23,108 nucleotides of DNA from an uncultured Selenomonas sp. (GCA_905372355.1 CAJPOT010000022.1:1-23108); one strand, 5' to 3'. Shown: positions 1 to 9,951, numbered from the stretch's first letter. The notes: a model not told the origin generated them from the letters alone. Program-made: numbers and translations.

Positions 1-3000
1 GGATGGAGCAATAATAGTGCTGCAGATGTAAAGACAGGCAATAAGCTGAGAATCACAGGAAAAGACAGCTATGGATACAGCGTCAACAACTTCGAGAAGA
101 TGGAATTCGAGCTGGGATCAGCGGTGAGTTCCGGCGATACGATGTTGCATGTATGCACGTATAATTCTACACAAACTTTCGACTGGAGAAACATTCGTGT
201 CACAGGTCTGCGAGCATGGGCGACCGCTCTTGCGGCAAACAATGTCAATACGCCGACACTTACGCTCTATTCAGGTCCGGGGCTTACGCTCAATAACTAC
301 GCGCCCACTATCGTTGGTACGCGCGGAGACTATGAATTCGGCAAACGTGCGAACGGTACGCTCTCCGGCACGACGATGACGGGAGCATCCGTTCTCGCGG
401 TTGATGGCAATCGCTTCCAGAACGCTGGGAAAAACCAGAATGTGACGACGCCCGGTGCGACTCCGCGTGGAACGTATGCCGGATTGTCTGTCTACGGCAA
501 TACGACGAATCATAACGAACTCAATCTTACAGGAGGAAGCCATGCAAATGCCCGTGCAGGATATACCGACGCACAGAATGGCGGCTCGGACTTCAATACG
601 CTGAATCTCCTTTCGGGCGGCTTTGTCACGAACGGCTATGCGGGCTACACCGAAGGCGTGCATCTTCTTGCAAACCCAGAGGATGAGAACCATCCGGAAC
701 TTGTCGACACCACTAAGAACGCCGATGCAAAGAATAATACCGTTAACATCCAGGGCGGCACGCTCAATGCGGGCGGCAAGCTCTATGGCGGATACATTGC
801 GACGAATGCCGCACTCACGCCGCCGAACAATGTGTCGGCGGGCAACGCTTCGGGCAATACGATCAACATCGAGAGCGGCACGTTCGGCGGCAGCAACGAA
901 ATCTACGGCGGCTACACGAACGGTACGGGCAAGGCGATGGGCAACACCATCAACCTCGGCAAGAGCGACGGATCTCTGACGTCGACCACCCTGAACAATG
1001 CCTTCCTCTACGGCGGCGCATCGAGCGGCTCGGCAAGCGACGTCATGACGGACAACACGCTCAATGTCAACACACAGAACATCACGGTGCGCGGCGTTCA
1101 GAACTTCGGCAAGACCAAGTTCAACCTCAACAGCACGACGACCGTTGGAAACACTTTGCTCACGGTGGGCGGCGGCGCAACGACCGGCTTGGACTGGGCG
1201 GGCGCCGAAGTCAACCCCGGCAGCTTCACCTTTACGCCGAGCACCTACAATGCGCGGCTCTTTACAGCGATGCACAATGCGGCGGGCATCAGCTTCAGTA
1301 ACTACGCCCCCTATGGCGCCAAGGAGAAGATCGTCGGCGATCTCGAATACAGCCTCGACACAGACAACCATACGGGCAATGCCGCACAGGACGTCTTTAT
1401 CAACGGCTTCCGGTTCCGCAATCATACGGCGACGTACAACGAGACGCCCGCACACGCGGAAGCCTGGGCAGGGCGTACGGCGAGCGGCCAGACCGTCACG
1501 GACAACAAGCTCATCGTCGCAGGCGGCACGCTCAATACGGCGGCTTACGGTGGCCTCGTCGAGAACAAGAAGCACAACACCGACGGCACCTTCCAGGATG
1601 CGGGCGATGCCAAGAAGAACAAGCTTGAAGTCGCGGGCGGCATGGTTGCTAATGCCTATGGCGCAAAAGTCATGACGGCTGCCGGCGAGGCCGAGGAAAA
1701 TAGTGTCAAGATCACGGGTGGCACGGTCAACAATGCCTATGGCGTCGATCTCGCCCAAGCGACGAATACGAAAAATGCGAGTAAGAACAAGGCCGAAGTC
1801 GCGAACGGCAGCTTGAGCGGCTCTCTTTATGGTGCCCATACGGCGGGAAGTGGCTCTCTTTCGGGCAGCGAAGTCAAGGTCTCGGGCGGTACGATTGCAG
1901 GCTCTGTCTACGGCAGCGATGTCGCGGCGGGTGCGGGAAGCGCCACGGGCAGCAAGATCACGCTGACGGGCGGCACGATTACAGGCTCCGTCTACGGCGG
2001 CAAGACTGCCGGCACGGGCGCGGCGACGGGTCATACGCTGAGCCTCAACGGCGGCACCGTTGGCGGCAATGTCTATGGCGGCTTCACGGCGTCGGGCGCT
2101 ACGACGGACAACACCGTCAACCTCGGCAGCGGCACGACGAATGCCGCTACTACCGTCACGGGCACGATCTATGGCGGCAGCGGGACGACGGATACGGACA
2201 ATGTTCTCAACGTCAATACCAATGCCACGGCGGGCAACATCGCCAATTTCGGCATGGTCAACTTCAACTTCAACGCGACCTTTAACCAGGCGAACCCCAT
2301 GCTGAACTTGGTCGGCGGTTCGGTGACGAACTTCGACTGGAGCAAGTTCAAGCATACGGGCAACGCGCCGAGCGGGCAGTCCGTCCTCCTGCAGAACATG
2401 ACGGGCATCAACGTTGGCCACTACACGGGTGCGAAAGAAATCTCCTCGACCGGCACGCACGAATACACCATCGATACCGACACGAACACGGCGACGGCGA
2501 AGCAGATCCTCTACGGCGGCTACCAGTTCAAGGACGCCAATACGACGCCGACGACAGGAAATGCTCTGACAGACATCTGGGCAGGCCGCTCCGTCATCGG
2601 CAACACGACGACGCATAACACGCTGACGATCAATGGCACGACGCATCGCGACGCCTACGGCGGCTGGACGGCGGGCCGAGGCACGACGGCTGCGGCGAAG
2701 AACGACAGTACGAACAACACCGTCAACCTCAAGGCAGGCACGGTGCGCACCATCTACGGCGGCTTCACCTCCGTGCAGACGGGCAGCGCCACGGGCAACA
2801 AAGTCAACATCTCGGGCGGCTCTGTCACGGGCGCAGGCTACGGCAAGGTCTATGGCGGCTATCTTTCCCATACCTCGGCGACGGGCAATGCCACGAGCAA
2901 CACCGTGACGATTACGGGCGGCTCGATGACCGACGTTTACGGCGGCTTCACGGCAGGCACAGGCGCGACCACGGGCAACACCGTCAACCTTGGCACGGCG

Positions 3001-6000
3001 ACGAACGCCGTCGCCTCAGGCACGACGATCGGCACGATTTACGGCGGCAGCAAACCGACCGCCACGAACAACACGCTCAACGTCTACGACTCCGTCACGG
3101 CGGGCAACATTGCCAATTTTGACACGGTCAACTTCAAGGCGACGAGCAGCCACATCCAGACAGGCGACACCCTCCTGACCCTGAACGGTGGCGCGACGAA
3201 CCTCGACTGGAAGAAACTCCACGTCGACAACCTCGACAGCCTCAATGCAAGCGCCACGAGTGACACGATCCTGACGCTCATGCACAACAGCAACAACATC
3301 AACCTCGCGAACTACAGTACGACGGGAACGCGCGGCCGCATCCACACGGCAGACTACGAGGCCGACATCACGACCGACGGCAACCTTGCCACCAGTCAGA
3401 ACGTCTACCTCAAGGGATATCGCTTCCAGAACAATGTGACGGCCTACGCAGGCGGCACGGCGACGAATGCATGGGGCGGACGCTCCATCATCGGCAACAA
3501 GGTGCAAAAGAACGAGCTGACGCTTACGGGCGGCAGCGCGACGTTTACCGCACGCGGCGGCATGGTATCGAACACCGAGCTTGACGCGCACGGCAACCCT
3601 AAGACCACGGGCGACGCGGAAAATAACAAGCTCATTCTGAACACCGGCGCACAGGCACTCAACGCCTATGGCGCAGAGATACAGACCAAAGCGGGCAGCG
3701 CCACGGGCAACCAAGCCATCCTCAACGACGGCACAATTGCAGGCAACCTCTACGGCGCCTCCTTGACCGCAGCGGGCGCAACGGGCAATGCGACGAAAAA
3801 CACCGTCGAAATCAAGGGCGGCACGGTTGCAGGCAGCATCTACGGCGGCCATATCGCCGATGGCGCAGCGACGGGCAGCGCCACGGACAATGTCGTCACC
3901 GTCGCGGGCGGCTCTGTCACAGGCGATGTCTACGCAGGCTTTACGAACGGCGCAGGCGCGACGACGGACAACACCGTGAGCCTAGGTGACGGCGAGCACA
4001 GCCTAGCTGCCGGCACGAACATTGCCGGCACGATCTTTGGCGGCAACAAAGCGGCGGACACGGGCAACACGCTGACCGTCAACACCAATGCGACGGCGGG
4101 CAACATCAAAAACTTTGAAAACGTCCGGTTCAACATCAACAGCAATGCGCTGAACCCCGCCAATCCTATGCTGAGGCTGAATACAGGTGCGACGAACGAC
4201 CTCGACTGGGGCAAGCTCACCGTCGATGCGACGAAGTTCAACAGTACGATCAGCACCTATCAGGCGTACAACCTGACCCTCATGCAAAATGCGGCGGGCA
4301 TCGACTTCAATAAAAACAGCACCAATACCTATACCGCAAACGGCGGCATCAAAAATGTGACGAGCGGCAACTTTGAATTCAGCATTGATACGCTCGGCTC
4401 CTCCGTCCATACAACCGAGGTGCGTGCGGCAGGCTACCAGTACAAGAACCACACGGCAGCGACGTACGTGGCAGCGGACGGCACCCATACAGAAGCATGG
4501 GCAGGACGCACCGCCGTCGGCAACAAGGTGGAGAACAACAAACTCACTGTCACGGGCGGCACCATCACCACCGCAGCCTACGGCGGACTTGTGAAAAACA
4601 ACAGGCTCGATGCCCATGGCAACCCGCTTCCGACGGGAGATGCCGAAAAGAACACCCTTGTCATCTCGGGGGGCATGGTCGCCAATGCCTACGGCGCCGA
4701 ACTGCACACCAAGGACGGCAACGCGACGGAAAACACCGCAGAGATTACGGGCGGCAACGTCGGCTCTGCCTACGGCGCCTCCCTTGCAGCAGCCGGTGCA
4801 GCAGGCACGGTAGACAAGAGCAAAGTCACCGTCTCCGGCGGCACAATCAACAACGTCTATGGCGGATCGATTGAGAGTGCTGCAGCGACGGGTCACATCA
4901 CGCACAGCGAAGTAAATATCAAAGGCGGCAACGTCGGAACTGTCTACGGCGGCAAAAACGAAGGCGCGGGCAATGCCACGGGTGCGACGATCAATATCAC
5001 GGGCGGCACGATAGGTGACATCTACGCAGGCCATGCGGCAGGCGCAGGTGCGACGACAGGCAACACCGTCAACCTCGGCACGGCCGCCGACGCCTTCGCG
5101 GCGACCACCGTCGGCACGATCTGGGGCGGCAACAAGGCCGATGCCACGGGCAACACCTTGAACGTCAACAGCCGCGGTGCAACGGCAATCGACATCAAGA
5201 ACTTTGAAAACGTCAACTTCGACGTCGCCCACAACGTCAGCCATGGCGACACACTGCTATCGCTTACGAACGGCGCGGGCACATCGATCGACTGGTCCAA
5301 GATGAAGCTCAAGAACCTCGACGCCATCACGGCAAGCCCCATAACGAACCGCATCTTGACCCTTTTAAACAGCACGAACGATGTCACCTTCACGAACTAT
5401 GATGCCACACGCGCCAAAGAAAGCAAGCGCGACGGTGACTACGAATACGTCCTCAACACCGACAATGAAACGGATCATGCAAAGAAAATCGACCTGATCG
5501 GCTACCGCTTTGCCAACAACCATGCGACGTATTCCGCCTCCCTCGGGGCGAACCCCGAAGCATGGGGCGGTCGCACGAAAGTCGGCAACAAAGTGGAGCA
5601 CAACGAACTCACCGTCACGGGCGGCGCCATCACCACCGCAGCCTACGGCGGCATTGCCGAAAACTTTGAAGGCGACGGCCATGGCAACTACAAGCCGACG
5701 GGCGATGCGGAAAACAACACGCTGAGCCTCGAAGGCGGCACGGCAGCCGACGCCTACGGTGCCGACGTGCGCACCAAAGCGGGCAGCGCCACGGGCAACA
5801 CCGTCGACCTCAAGGGCACGGCCGTCACAGGAAACCTCTACGGCGGAGCGCTGACGCACACCGCAGCCAGCGGCGCTGCCACGGGCAACAAGATCAACCT
5901 CTACAGCGGCACGGTCGCAGGCGACGTCTACGCAGGCTTTGCCAACGGCTCGGGCACGACGACGGGCAACACCGTCACCATCGGTGACGGCGTGACCGAT

Positions 6001-8751
6001 GCAACCGTCACCGTCGCGGGAAAACTCTACGGCGGCAACAAAGCGGCGACAGACAACATCCTCGACATCAAGAGCAAAGGCGCGCAAGTCGGCAGCCTCG
6101 CCGGCTTCTCCAAGATCAAGTTCAACCTTGGCACAAGCGTGGCTGACGGCGATACCGTCTTGACGCTCAACCAAGACACGACGCTCGACTACAACACCGT
6201 CGAGAAACCGACCGGCGCCAGCGTATCGGCATGGCTCGGCAACGTCATGGAAAAGAACGCACACCTCTTCCAAATGGCAGCAGGCAAGACGCTTACCCTG
6301 AACGGCTATACGCCGACCACGGGCAGTGAACGCAAGGGCGATGTCGAATACAGTCTCGTGACCGACACGAACACCGCCAGCACCACCAGCGGCAGACTTG
6401 ACCTCTCCGCGTACAAGTGGCAAAATGCCAACGTCGAAATCACAGGCGTCATCGCCAACGTATTCGGCGGCAAGACCACCTACGGTACGACTGGCGAGAC
6501 GAAGACAAACAAACTCACCCTCAAGACGGGCGCAGCCGTCACCAACGCCATCGCGGGCGACACGCAGACAGCGAACGGCACGGCGGAAGGGAACAGCCTA
6601 ACCGTCGAAGCCGGGACCGCGACGAACGCCCTCGGCGCGAAGACGAAGGCAGGCAAGGCCGTCAAGAACAAGGCCGTCCTCCAGGGCGGTTCCGTCACGA
6701 ACCTCAAGGGTGCTGAGAGCACGAACGGAGAAGCGGAAGAGAATACCGCCATCCTCCAGGGCGGCACAGCAGCCGATATCGTCGGCGCACAAGCCGCAGG
6801 CGACGCGACGATGAACAAGGCCGTCATCAAGGCGGGCACCGTCACAGGCAGCCTCAAGGGCGCGAAGAGCGCCGCCAAGGCGAACAAGAATACCGTCGAG
6901 ATTGAGGGTGGCAACGTCAGCGGCGCCAAGATCATGGGCGCAGAAGCCAAGGGCGCGGCCGAAGAGAACGTCGTCACCATCAAGGCGGCGGCCTCCTCGA
7001 ATGCCTCGACCGAGATCACGGGCGCACATTCCACGCACGGCAATGCCGCGAAGAATATTGTCAACGTGAATGCAGCCGTCTCCGGATCGCTCGTCGGTGG
7101 TTCTGCCGGAATGGGCGACGCTACGGACAACGTCCTCAACATCAACGCGAACGTCACCGGTGACGTCTACGGTGCGCGTGCACATCACGCTTCTCTCAGG
7201 AATACCGTTAACATTAAGGACGGCGTCACCGTCACAGGAAACGTCACGGGAGGCGCTTGCCTCAACGCCAATGAGAACACCATCAACATTGGCAGGGGTT
7301 CGACCGTCACAGGCAACGTCATCGGCGGAAACGGCTCCGTCGAAAATAAGAACAACATCATCAACCTCAAGGGAGGCACCGTCACCGGCGACATCATCGG
7401 CGGCGCAGGAGCATCCGCCGATAACAATACGCTCGCCGTCTATCACGACGAAGCGAACACCAGCCAGGCGCATGACTTCAACAAGATCAAGAACCTCCAC
7501 TTCTACCTCGGTGAGAGCATCGCCAACGAGAACCCGACGCTCCTGCAGCTCGGCGTTGCAAACAAAGACATCCGCGGCGTTGATGTCGGTGTCGGTGTGA
7601 TGGGACTTGCGCATGGCCTCAAGGTCAACGACGTCATCAGCCTCATGAAGGTCAACGGCGGAACGCTTACGACCGATGCGGACGGCGTCGTGCCGCCTGC
7701 GCCTGCGACGCTCATCAATCACGTCGAAGCCATGCATGGCGTATCGCTCCTCTACGGCTTCGACCTCATGAAGCGCGGCTCGGGCGAACTCATCGCCACC
7801 GTCACCAAGGCGGCCATCAGCGATCAGGCGAAATCCTTCGTCGAGACGAGGGCCGGCATGACCGACTTCATCAATCGCGGTGCGGATCTTTTGACCACGA
7901 GCGGCATGAGCGCCATCCGGCAAGGAGCTGAAAGCGACAAGGAAAAGGGCAAGTACGACCTCTGGGCCGTCATGAGCCGCGGCAGCATGAGCGTCGAAAG
8001 CGGCTCGCAGATCGATACCACGGGCTGGAACCTCAGCCTCGGCTGGGCGAAGGAACTCCGGAAGAAGGACGCGGCGATCGTCGTCAGCCCCTTCATCGAA
8101 TACGGCAAGGGCAGCTACGACTCCCATCTCGACGATGGCACGCATGGCAGTGGCAAACTCAGCTACCTCGGCGCGGGAGTCCTCGCAAGGATGGAGAAGG
8201 AAGACGGCCTCTGGCTGCAGGGAGCGCTCCATGCAGGACGCGCGAAGAGCGACTACACGGGCAGCATCTCCGCCGGCACCGTATCGAACTACGACAGCTC
8301 CGATACCTACGTTGCAGCCGAGCTGAGCGTCGGCAAGACGATGAAGCTCAAGGGAGGCGACAAGCTCGACACCTCGCTGCGCTATCTGTGGTCGTACCAG
8401 AGCGGCGGTGACGTCGCCATCAAGACGGGCAAGTACAACGACGTCTATGACTTCGCGGCGGTCAACTCGCACCGCCTGCGCCTCGGCACGAGGTACAGCC
8501 ACAAGGAAAGCGAGGGCAACGAACTCTACGCCGGACTCTACTGGGAGTACGAATTCAGCGGCAAGGCGTGCGCGAGCTTCATGGGCTACGAAGCGCCCAG
8601 TCCGAGCCTTAGGGGGGGCAGCGCCCTTCTGGAACTCGGCTGGAGGTTCCAGCCAAAGGATTCGCGCGTCAGCTACGATCTGAACCTTTCCGGTTGGCAG
8701 GGCAAGCGCGAAGGCGTCACGGGGAGCGCCCATGTGAACTGGGCGTTCTGA
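1..8751 (+). CDS. Giant autotransporter adhesin (type V secretion), 5' end cut off by the window
   Basis: The reading frame is open from base 1 with no stop upstream, so the true start lies outside the window; at least 2,916 residues are present. The passenger consists of short rungs of about 20-30 residues of the type 'N-x-V/L-x-I/V-x-GG-T/x-V/I-x-G-x-VYGG', the pattern of a right-handed beta-helix. A helical linker (about 7830-7935) precedes a C-terminal barrel of about 270 residues (about 7950-8748). The barrel has alternating aromatic strands and ends in the sequence VNWAF, a terminal Phe as expected for BAM-dependent insertion. By family knowledge the barrel inserts in the outer membrane and the passenger is displayed or released. 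The function is probably adhesion or biofilm formation, but the ligand is unknown. Very few cysteines occur, as is usual for autotransporters. Base composition shifts near the window start (see findings). A strong terminator follows. Confidence 0.93.
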   Translation, partial: GWSNNSAADVKTGNKLRITGKDSYGYSVNNFEKMEFELGSAVSSGDTMLHVCTYNSTQTFDWRNIRVTGLRAWATALAANNVNTPTLTLYSGPGLTLNNYAPTIVGTRGDYEFGKRANGTLSGTTMTGASVLAVDGNRFQNAGKNQNVTTPGATPRGTYAGLSVYGNTTNHNELNLTGGSHANARAGYTDAQNGGSDFNTLNLLSGGFVTNGYAGYTEGVHLLANPEDENHPELVDTTKNADAKNNTVNIQGGTLNAGGKLYGGYIATNAALTPPNNVSAGNASGNTINIESGTFGGSNEIYGGYTNGTGKAMGNTINLGKSDGSLTSTTLNNAFLYGGASSGSASDVMTDNTLNVNTQNITVRGVQNFGKTKFNLNSTTTVGNTLLTVGGGATTGLDWAGAEVNPGSFTFTPSTYNARLFTAMHNAAGISFSNYAPYGAKEKIVGDLEYSLDTDNHTGNAAQDVFINGFRFRNHTATYNETPAHAEAWAGRTASGQTVTDNKLIVAGGTLNTAAYGGLVENKKHNTDGTFQDAGDAKKNKLEVAGGMVANAYGAKVMTAAGEAEENSVKITGGTVNNAYGVDLAQATNTKNASKNKAEVANGSLSGSLYGAHTAGSGSLSGSEVKVSGGTIAGSVYGSDVAAGAGSATGSKITLTGGTITGSVYGGKTAGTGAATGHTLSLNGGTVGGNVYGGFTASGATTDNTVNLGSGTTNAATTVTGTIYGGSGTTDTDNVLNVNTNATAGNIANFGMVNFNFNATFNQANPMLNLVGGSVTNFDWSKFKHTGNAPSGQSVLLQNMTGINVGHYTGAKEISSTGTHEYTIDTDTNTATAKQILYGGYQFKDANTTPTTGNALTDIWAGRSVIGNTTTHNTLTINGTTHRDAYGGWTAGRGTTAAAKNDSTNNTVNLKAGTVRTIYGGFTSVQTGSATGNKVNISGGSVTGAGYGKVYGGYLSHTSATGNATSNTVTITGGSMTDVYGGFTAGTGATTGNTVNLGTATNAVASGTTIGTIYGGSKPTATNNTLNVYDSVTAGNIANFDTVNFKATSSHIQTGDTLLTLNGGATNLDWKKLHVDNLDSLNASATSDTILTLMHNSNNINLANYSTTGTRGRIHTADYEADITTDGNLATSQNVYLKGYRFQNNVTAYAGGTATNAWGGRSIIGNKVQKNELTLTGGSATFTARGGMVSNTELDAHGNPKTTGDAENNKLILNTGAQALNAYGAEIQTKAGSATGNQAILNDGTIAGNLYGASLTAAGATGNATKNTVEIKGGTVAGSIYGGHIADGAATGSATDNVVTVAGGSVTGDVYAGFTNGAGATTDNTVSLGDGEHSLAAGTNIAGTIFGGNKAADTGNTLTVNTNATAGNIKNFENVRFNINSNALNPANPMLRLNTGATNDLDWGKLTVDATKFNSTISTYQAYNLTLMQNAAGIDFNKNSTNTYTANGGIKNVTSGNFEFSIDTLGSSVHTTEVRAAGYQYKNHTAATYVAADGTHTEAWAGRTAVGNKVENNKLTVTGGTITTAAYGGLVKNNRLDAHGNPLPTGDAEKNTLVISGGMVANAYGAELHTKDGNATENTAEITGGNVGSAYGASLAAAGAAGTVDKSKVTVSGGTINNVYGGSIESAAATGHITHSEVNIKGGNVGTVYGGKNEGAGNATGATINITGGTIGDIYAGHAAGAGATTGNTVNLGTAADAFAATTVGTIWGGNKADATGNTLNVNSRGATAIDIKNFENVNFDVAHNVSHGDTLLSLTNGAGTSIDWSKMKLKNLDAITASPITNRILTLLNSTNDVTFTNYDATRAKESKRDGDYEYVLNTDNETDHAKKIDLIGYRFANNHATYSASLGANPEAWGGRTKVGNKVEHNELTVTGGAITTAAYGGIAENFEGDGHGNYKPTGDAENNTLSLEGGTAADAYGADVRTKAGSATGNTVDLKGTAVTGNLYGGALTHTAASGAATGNKINLYSGTVAGDVYAGFANGSGTTTGNTVTIGDGVTDATVTVAGKLYGGNKAATDNILDIKSKGAQVGSLAGFSKIKFNLGTSVADGDTVLTLNQDTTLDYNTVEKPTGASVSAWLGNVMEKNAHLFQMAAGKTLTLNGYTPTTGSERKGDVEYSLVTDTNTASTTSGRLDLSAYKWQNANVEITGVIANVFGGKTTYGTTGETKTNKLTLKTGAAVTNAIAGDTQTANGTAEGNSLTVEAGTATNALGAKTKAGKAVKNKAVLQGGSVTNLKGAESTNGEAEENTAILQGGTAADIVGAQAAGDATMNKAVIKAGTVTGSLKGAKSAAKANKNTVEIEGGNVSGAKIMGAEAKGAAEENVVTIKAAASSNASTEITGAHSTHGNAAKNIVNVNAAVSGSLVGGSAGMGDATDNVLNINANVTGDVYGARAHHASLRNTVNIKDGVTVTGNVTGGACLNANENTINIGRGSTVTGNVIGGNGSVENKNNIINLKGGTVTGDIIGGAGASADNNTLAVYHDEANTSQAHDFNKIKNLHFYLGESIANENPTLLQLGVANKDIRGVDVGVGVMGLAHGLKVNDVISLMKVNGGTLTTDADGVVPPAPATLINHVEAMHGVSLLYGFDLMKRGSGELIATVTKAAISDQAKSFVETRAGMTDFINRGADLLTTSGMSAIRQGAESDKEKGKYDLWAVMSRGSMSVESGSQIDTTGWNLSLGWAKELRKKDAAIVVSPFIEYGKGSYDSHLDDGTHGSGKLSYLGAGVLARMEKEDGLWLQGALHAGRAKSDYTGSISAGTVSNYDSSDTYVAAELSVGKTMKLKGGDKLDTSLRYLWSYQSGGDVAIKTGKYNDVYDFAAVNSHRLRLGTRYSHKESEGNELYAGLYWEYEFSGKACASFMGYEAPSPSLRGGSALLELGWRFQPKDSRVSYDLNLSGWQGKREGVTGSAHVNWAF
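181..7440 (+). repeat. Supra-repeats of about 290-380 residues in the autotransporter passenger
   Basis: An anchor of the form 'GAT-x-LDW-x-K' recurs with its Asp codon at 181, 1192, 2335, 3205, 4204, 5290 and, diverged to DY, 6187. Each anchor is followed in the same order by 'LTLMHNxxxI-x-F-x-NY', 'EYSLDTD', 'GYRFxN', 'EAWAGR-x-x-GN', a block of YGG/YGA rungs, 'TIYGG-x-K', 'NTLNVN' and 'GNIxNFxxVxFN'. Spacings are 1011, 1143, 870, 999, 1086 and 897 bases, so copies differ by whole rungs. The organisation suggests growth by duplication of a whole module followed by loss and gain of single rungs. Confidence 0.85.
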
Positions 8752-8778
8752 GGAATGGGAATAGAATAGAAGAATGAG

Positions 8779-8809
8779 GCGGGGCGGCTGCAAGGCCGCC
8801 CTGCTTTTT
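8779..8809 (+). terminator. Rho-independent terminator after the autotransporter gene
   Basis: A 10-bp stem (8779-8788 with 8795-8804, one G-U pair) has a 6-base loop and is followed directly by five T residues. It lies 28 bases after the stop codon. Confidence 0.9.
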
Positions 8810-8861
8810 CATGCGGGCATTGTGCGCCGCACTTCGGTGACGGGGAGAGGGTTTGCACGTA

Positions 8862-8870
8862 TGGTATAAT
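8862..8870 (+). promoter_or_regulatory. Extended -10 promoter for the phytase-like gene
   Basis: TGGTATAAT is a perfect extended -10 element (TGn plus TATAAT) 32 bases before the start codon. No good -35 hexamer lies at the usual distance, which is common for extended -10 promoters. Confidence 0.65.
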
Positions 8871-8902
8871 AGGAACATGGAAAAGAAGGGAGATATGAAG
8901 AA

Positions 8903-9907
8903 ATGCAGAGAAAAATGTGGATGAGTCTGTGTGCCGCAGCGCTTCTTGTCTTGGGAGCAATGCTTGGCGCGGCAAATGTTGTTTCAGCGGCGGAGGCGCC
9001 GCCGCGCATGCGCAATCTTGGTTATATCTGGCGCATCGACGCCGATGATGTGCGAGGGCTGCCGCGCAACTTCCGCACGATGGAGGATGAGTTCCATGCT
9101 CCTTACAAGAAGGACATGGACGATTCCTATGTGCCGACACGCGAGGGGCTTGAGCGTCTCCACGCGTCGGGCAGCGGAGAGTTTTCTGCGAGCGGCTTGC
9201 ATTCCTTGTTGGAAGCGCTTGCCGAGAAGACGCAGATGCCGATCTGCATCGTCGACCTGCGTGAGGAGTCGCACGGCTTCTTCGACGGAATAGCGGTCAG
9301 CTGGTACGGAGAGCACGATTGGGGCAATGTGGGCTTGACGCAGGAAGAGGCGCTCGCCGATGAGGCGGAGCGCATCCATGGTGCGGCAGGGCAGATGACG
9401 GCGGTTGCGCACCTCGGTGGGGAGAAGAATCCCCTCGATGAGCACGAGATCTTCGTGGAAGAGGCGCAGACGGAGAAGGAGCTTGTCGAGGCCGCAGGGC
9501 TTCGTTACAAGCGCATTGCGGCGACCGATCATATATGGCCATCGCCTGCTGCTGTCGATGAGTTTGTACAGTTTTACAAGAGCTTGCCCGAGAACATTTG
9601 GCTGCATTTTCATTGCCAGGCGGGCGAGGGACGCACGACGGAATTTCTCGCGATGTACGATATCTTGAAGAATCCTGCGGTGCCCTTGCAGGACATCCTT
9701 TATCGTCAATGTCTGCTCGGCGGTAGCTATGTCGCGCATGTAGAGCCTGAGGATTCAACGTATTGGAAAGTGCCGTACTATGCGGAAAAGGCGAAGCACA
9801 TCGCACTTTTTTACCGCTATGTGCAGGAGAACGAGGGGGCGGGTTTCGCTGTCTCGTGGTCGGATTGGCTTGCGGCGCACGAGTTGGATGACGATGCTGA
9901 TGAATAA
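8903..9907 (+). CDS. Exported PTP-like phytase (inositol polyphosphate phosphatase)
   Basis: This 334-residue protein starts with a Sec signal peptide (MQRK, a hydrophobic stretch, probable cleavage after VSA near residue 29). The P-loop HCQAGEGRTT gives nucleophile Cys238 and phosphate-binding Arg244. The motif AATDHIWP gives general acid Asp209, which is 29 residues before the cysteine, the same spacing I recall for Selenomonas ruminantium PhyA (Asp223/Cys252). Members of this family dephosphorylate phytate and lower inositol phosphates outside the cytoplasm; a phosphatase for another polyphosphate is possible. The start at 8903 is preceded by GAAGGGAG at 8885-8892. An ATG at 8895 is in another frame. 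The gene is monocistronic by its own promoter and the separate ilvE promoter downstream; I see no clear terminator after it. Confidence 0.9.
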   Translation: MQRKMWMSLCAAALLVLGAMLGAANVVSAAEAPPRMRNLGYIWRIDADDVRGLPRNFRTMEDEFHAPYKKDMDDSYVPTREGLERLHASGSGEFSASGLHSLLEALAEKTQMPICIVDLREESHGFFDGIAVSWYGEHDWGNVGLTQEEALADEAERIHGAAGQMTAVAHLGGEKNPLDEHEIFVEEAQTEKELVEAAGLRYKRIAATDHIWPSPAAVDEFVQFYKSLPENIWLHFHCQAGEGRTTEFLAMYDILKNPAVPLQDILYRQCLLGGSYVAHVEPEDSTYWKVPYYAEKAKHIALFYRYVQENEGAGFAVSWSDWLAAHELDDDADE

Positions 9908-9922
9908 CTTTTGAAAAAGGGA

Positions 9923-9951
9923 TTGACGGCGCAAAGAGTTCGATGTAGTAT
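9923..9951 (+). promoter_or_regulatory. Probable promoter of ilvE
   Basis: TTGACG at 9923-9928 and TAGTAT at 9946-9951 are 17 bases apart. The -35 matches 5 of 6 and the -10 matches 4 of 6 of the sigma-70 consensus. TATATT at 9949-9954 is an alternative -10 but gives a 20-base spacer. Confidence 0.55.

Noticed and set aside
271..2871. An 866-codon open frame on the minus strand opposite the autotransporter, and similar long minus-strand frames at 3016-3852, 4003-5244, 5365-6423 and 6598-8793
   Set aside because: They arise from the repetitive GGC/ACG/AAC codon use of the + strand gene. Their products are Arg/Val/Ala-rich without recognisable domains, and the + strand protein has clear domains.
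700..7400. Many short direct repeats such as ACGGGCAACACCGTCAAC, considered as a CRISPR-like or intergenic array
   Set aside because: They stay in frame within one long coding sequence and encode beta-helix rungs; spacing and units vary, unlike a CRISPR array.
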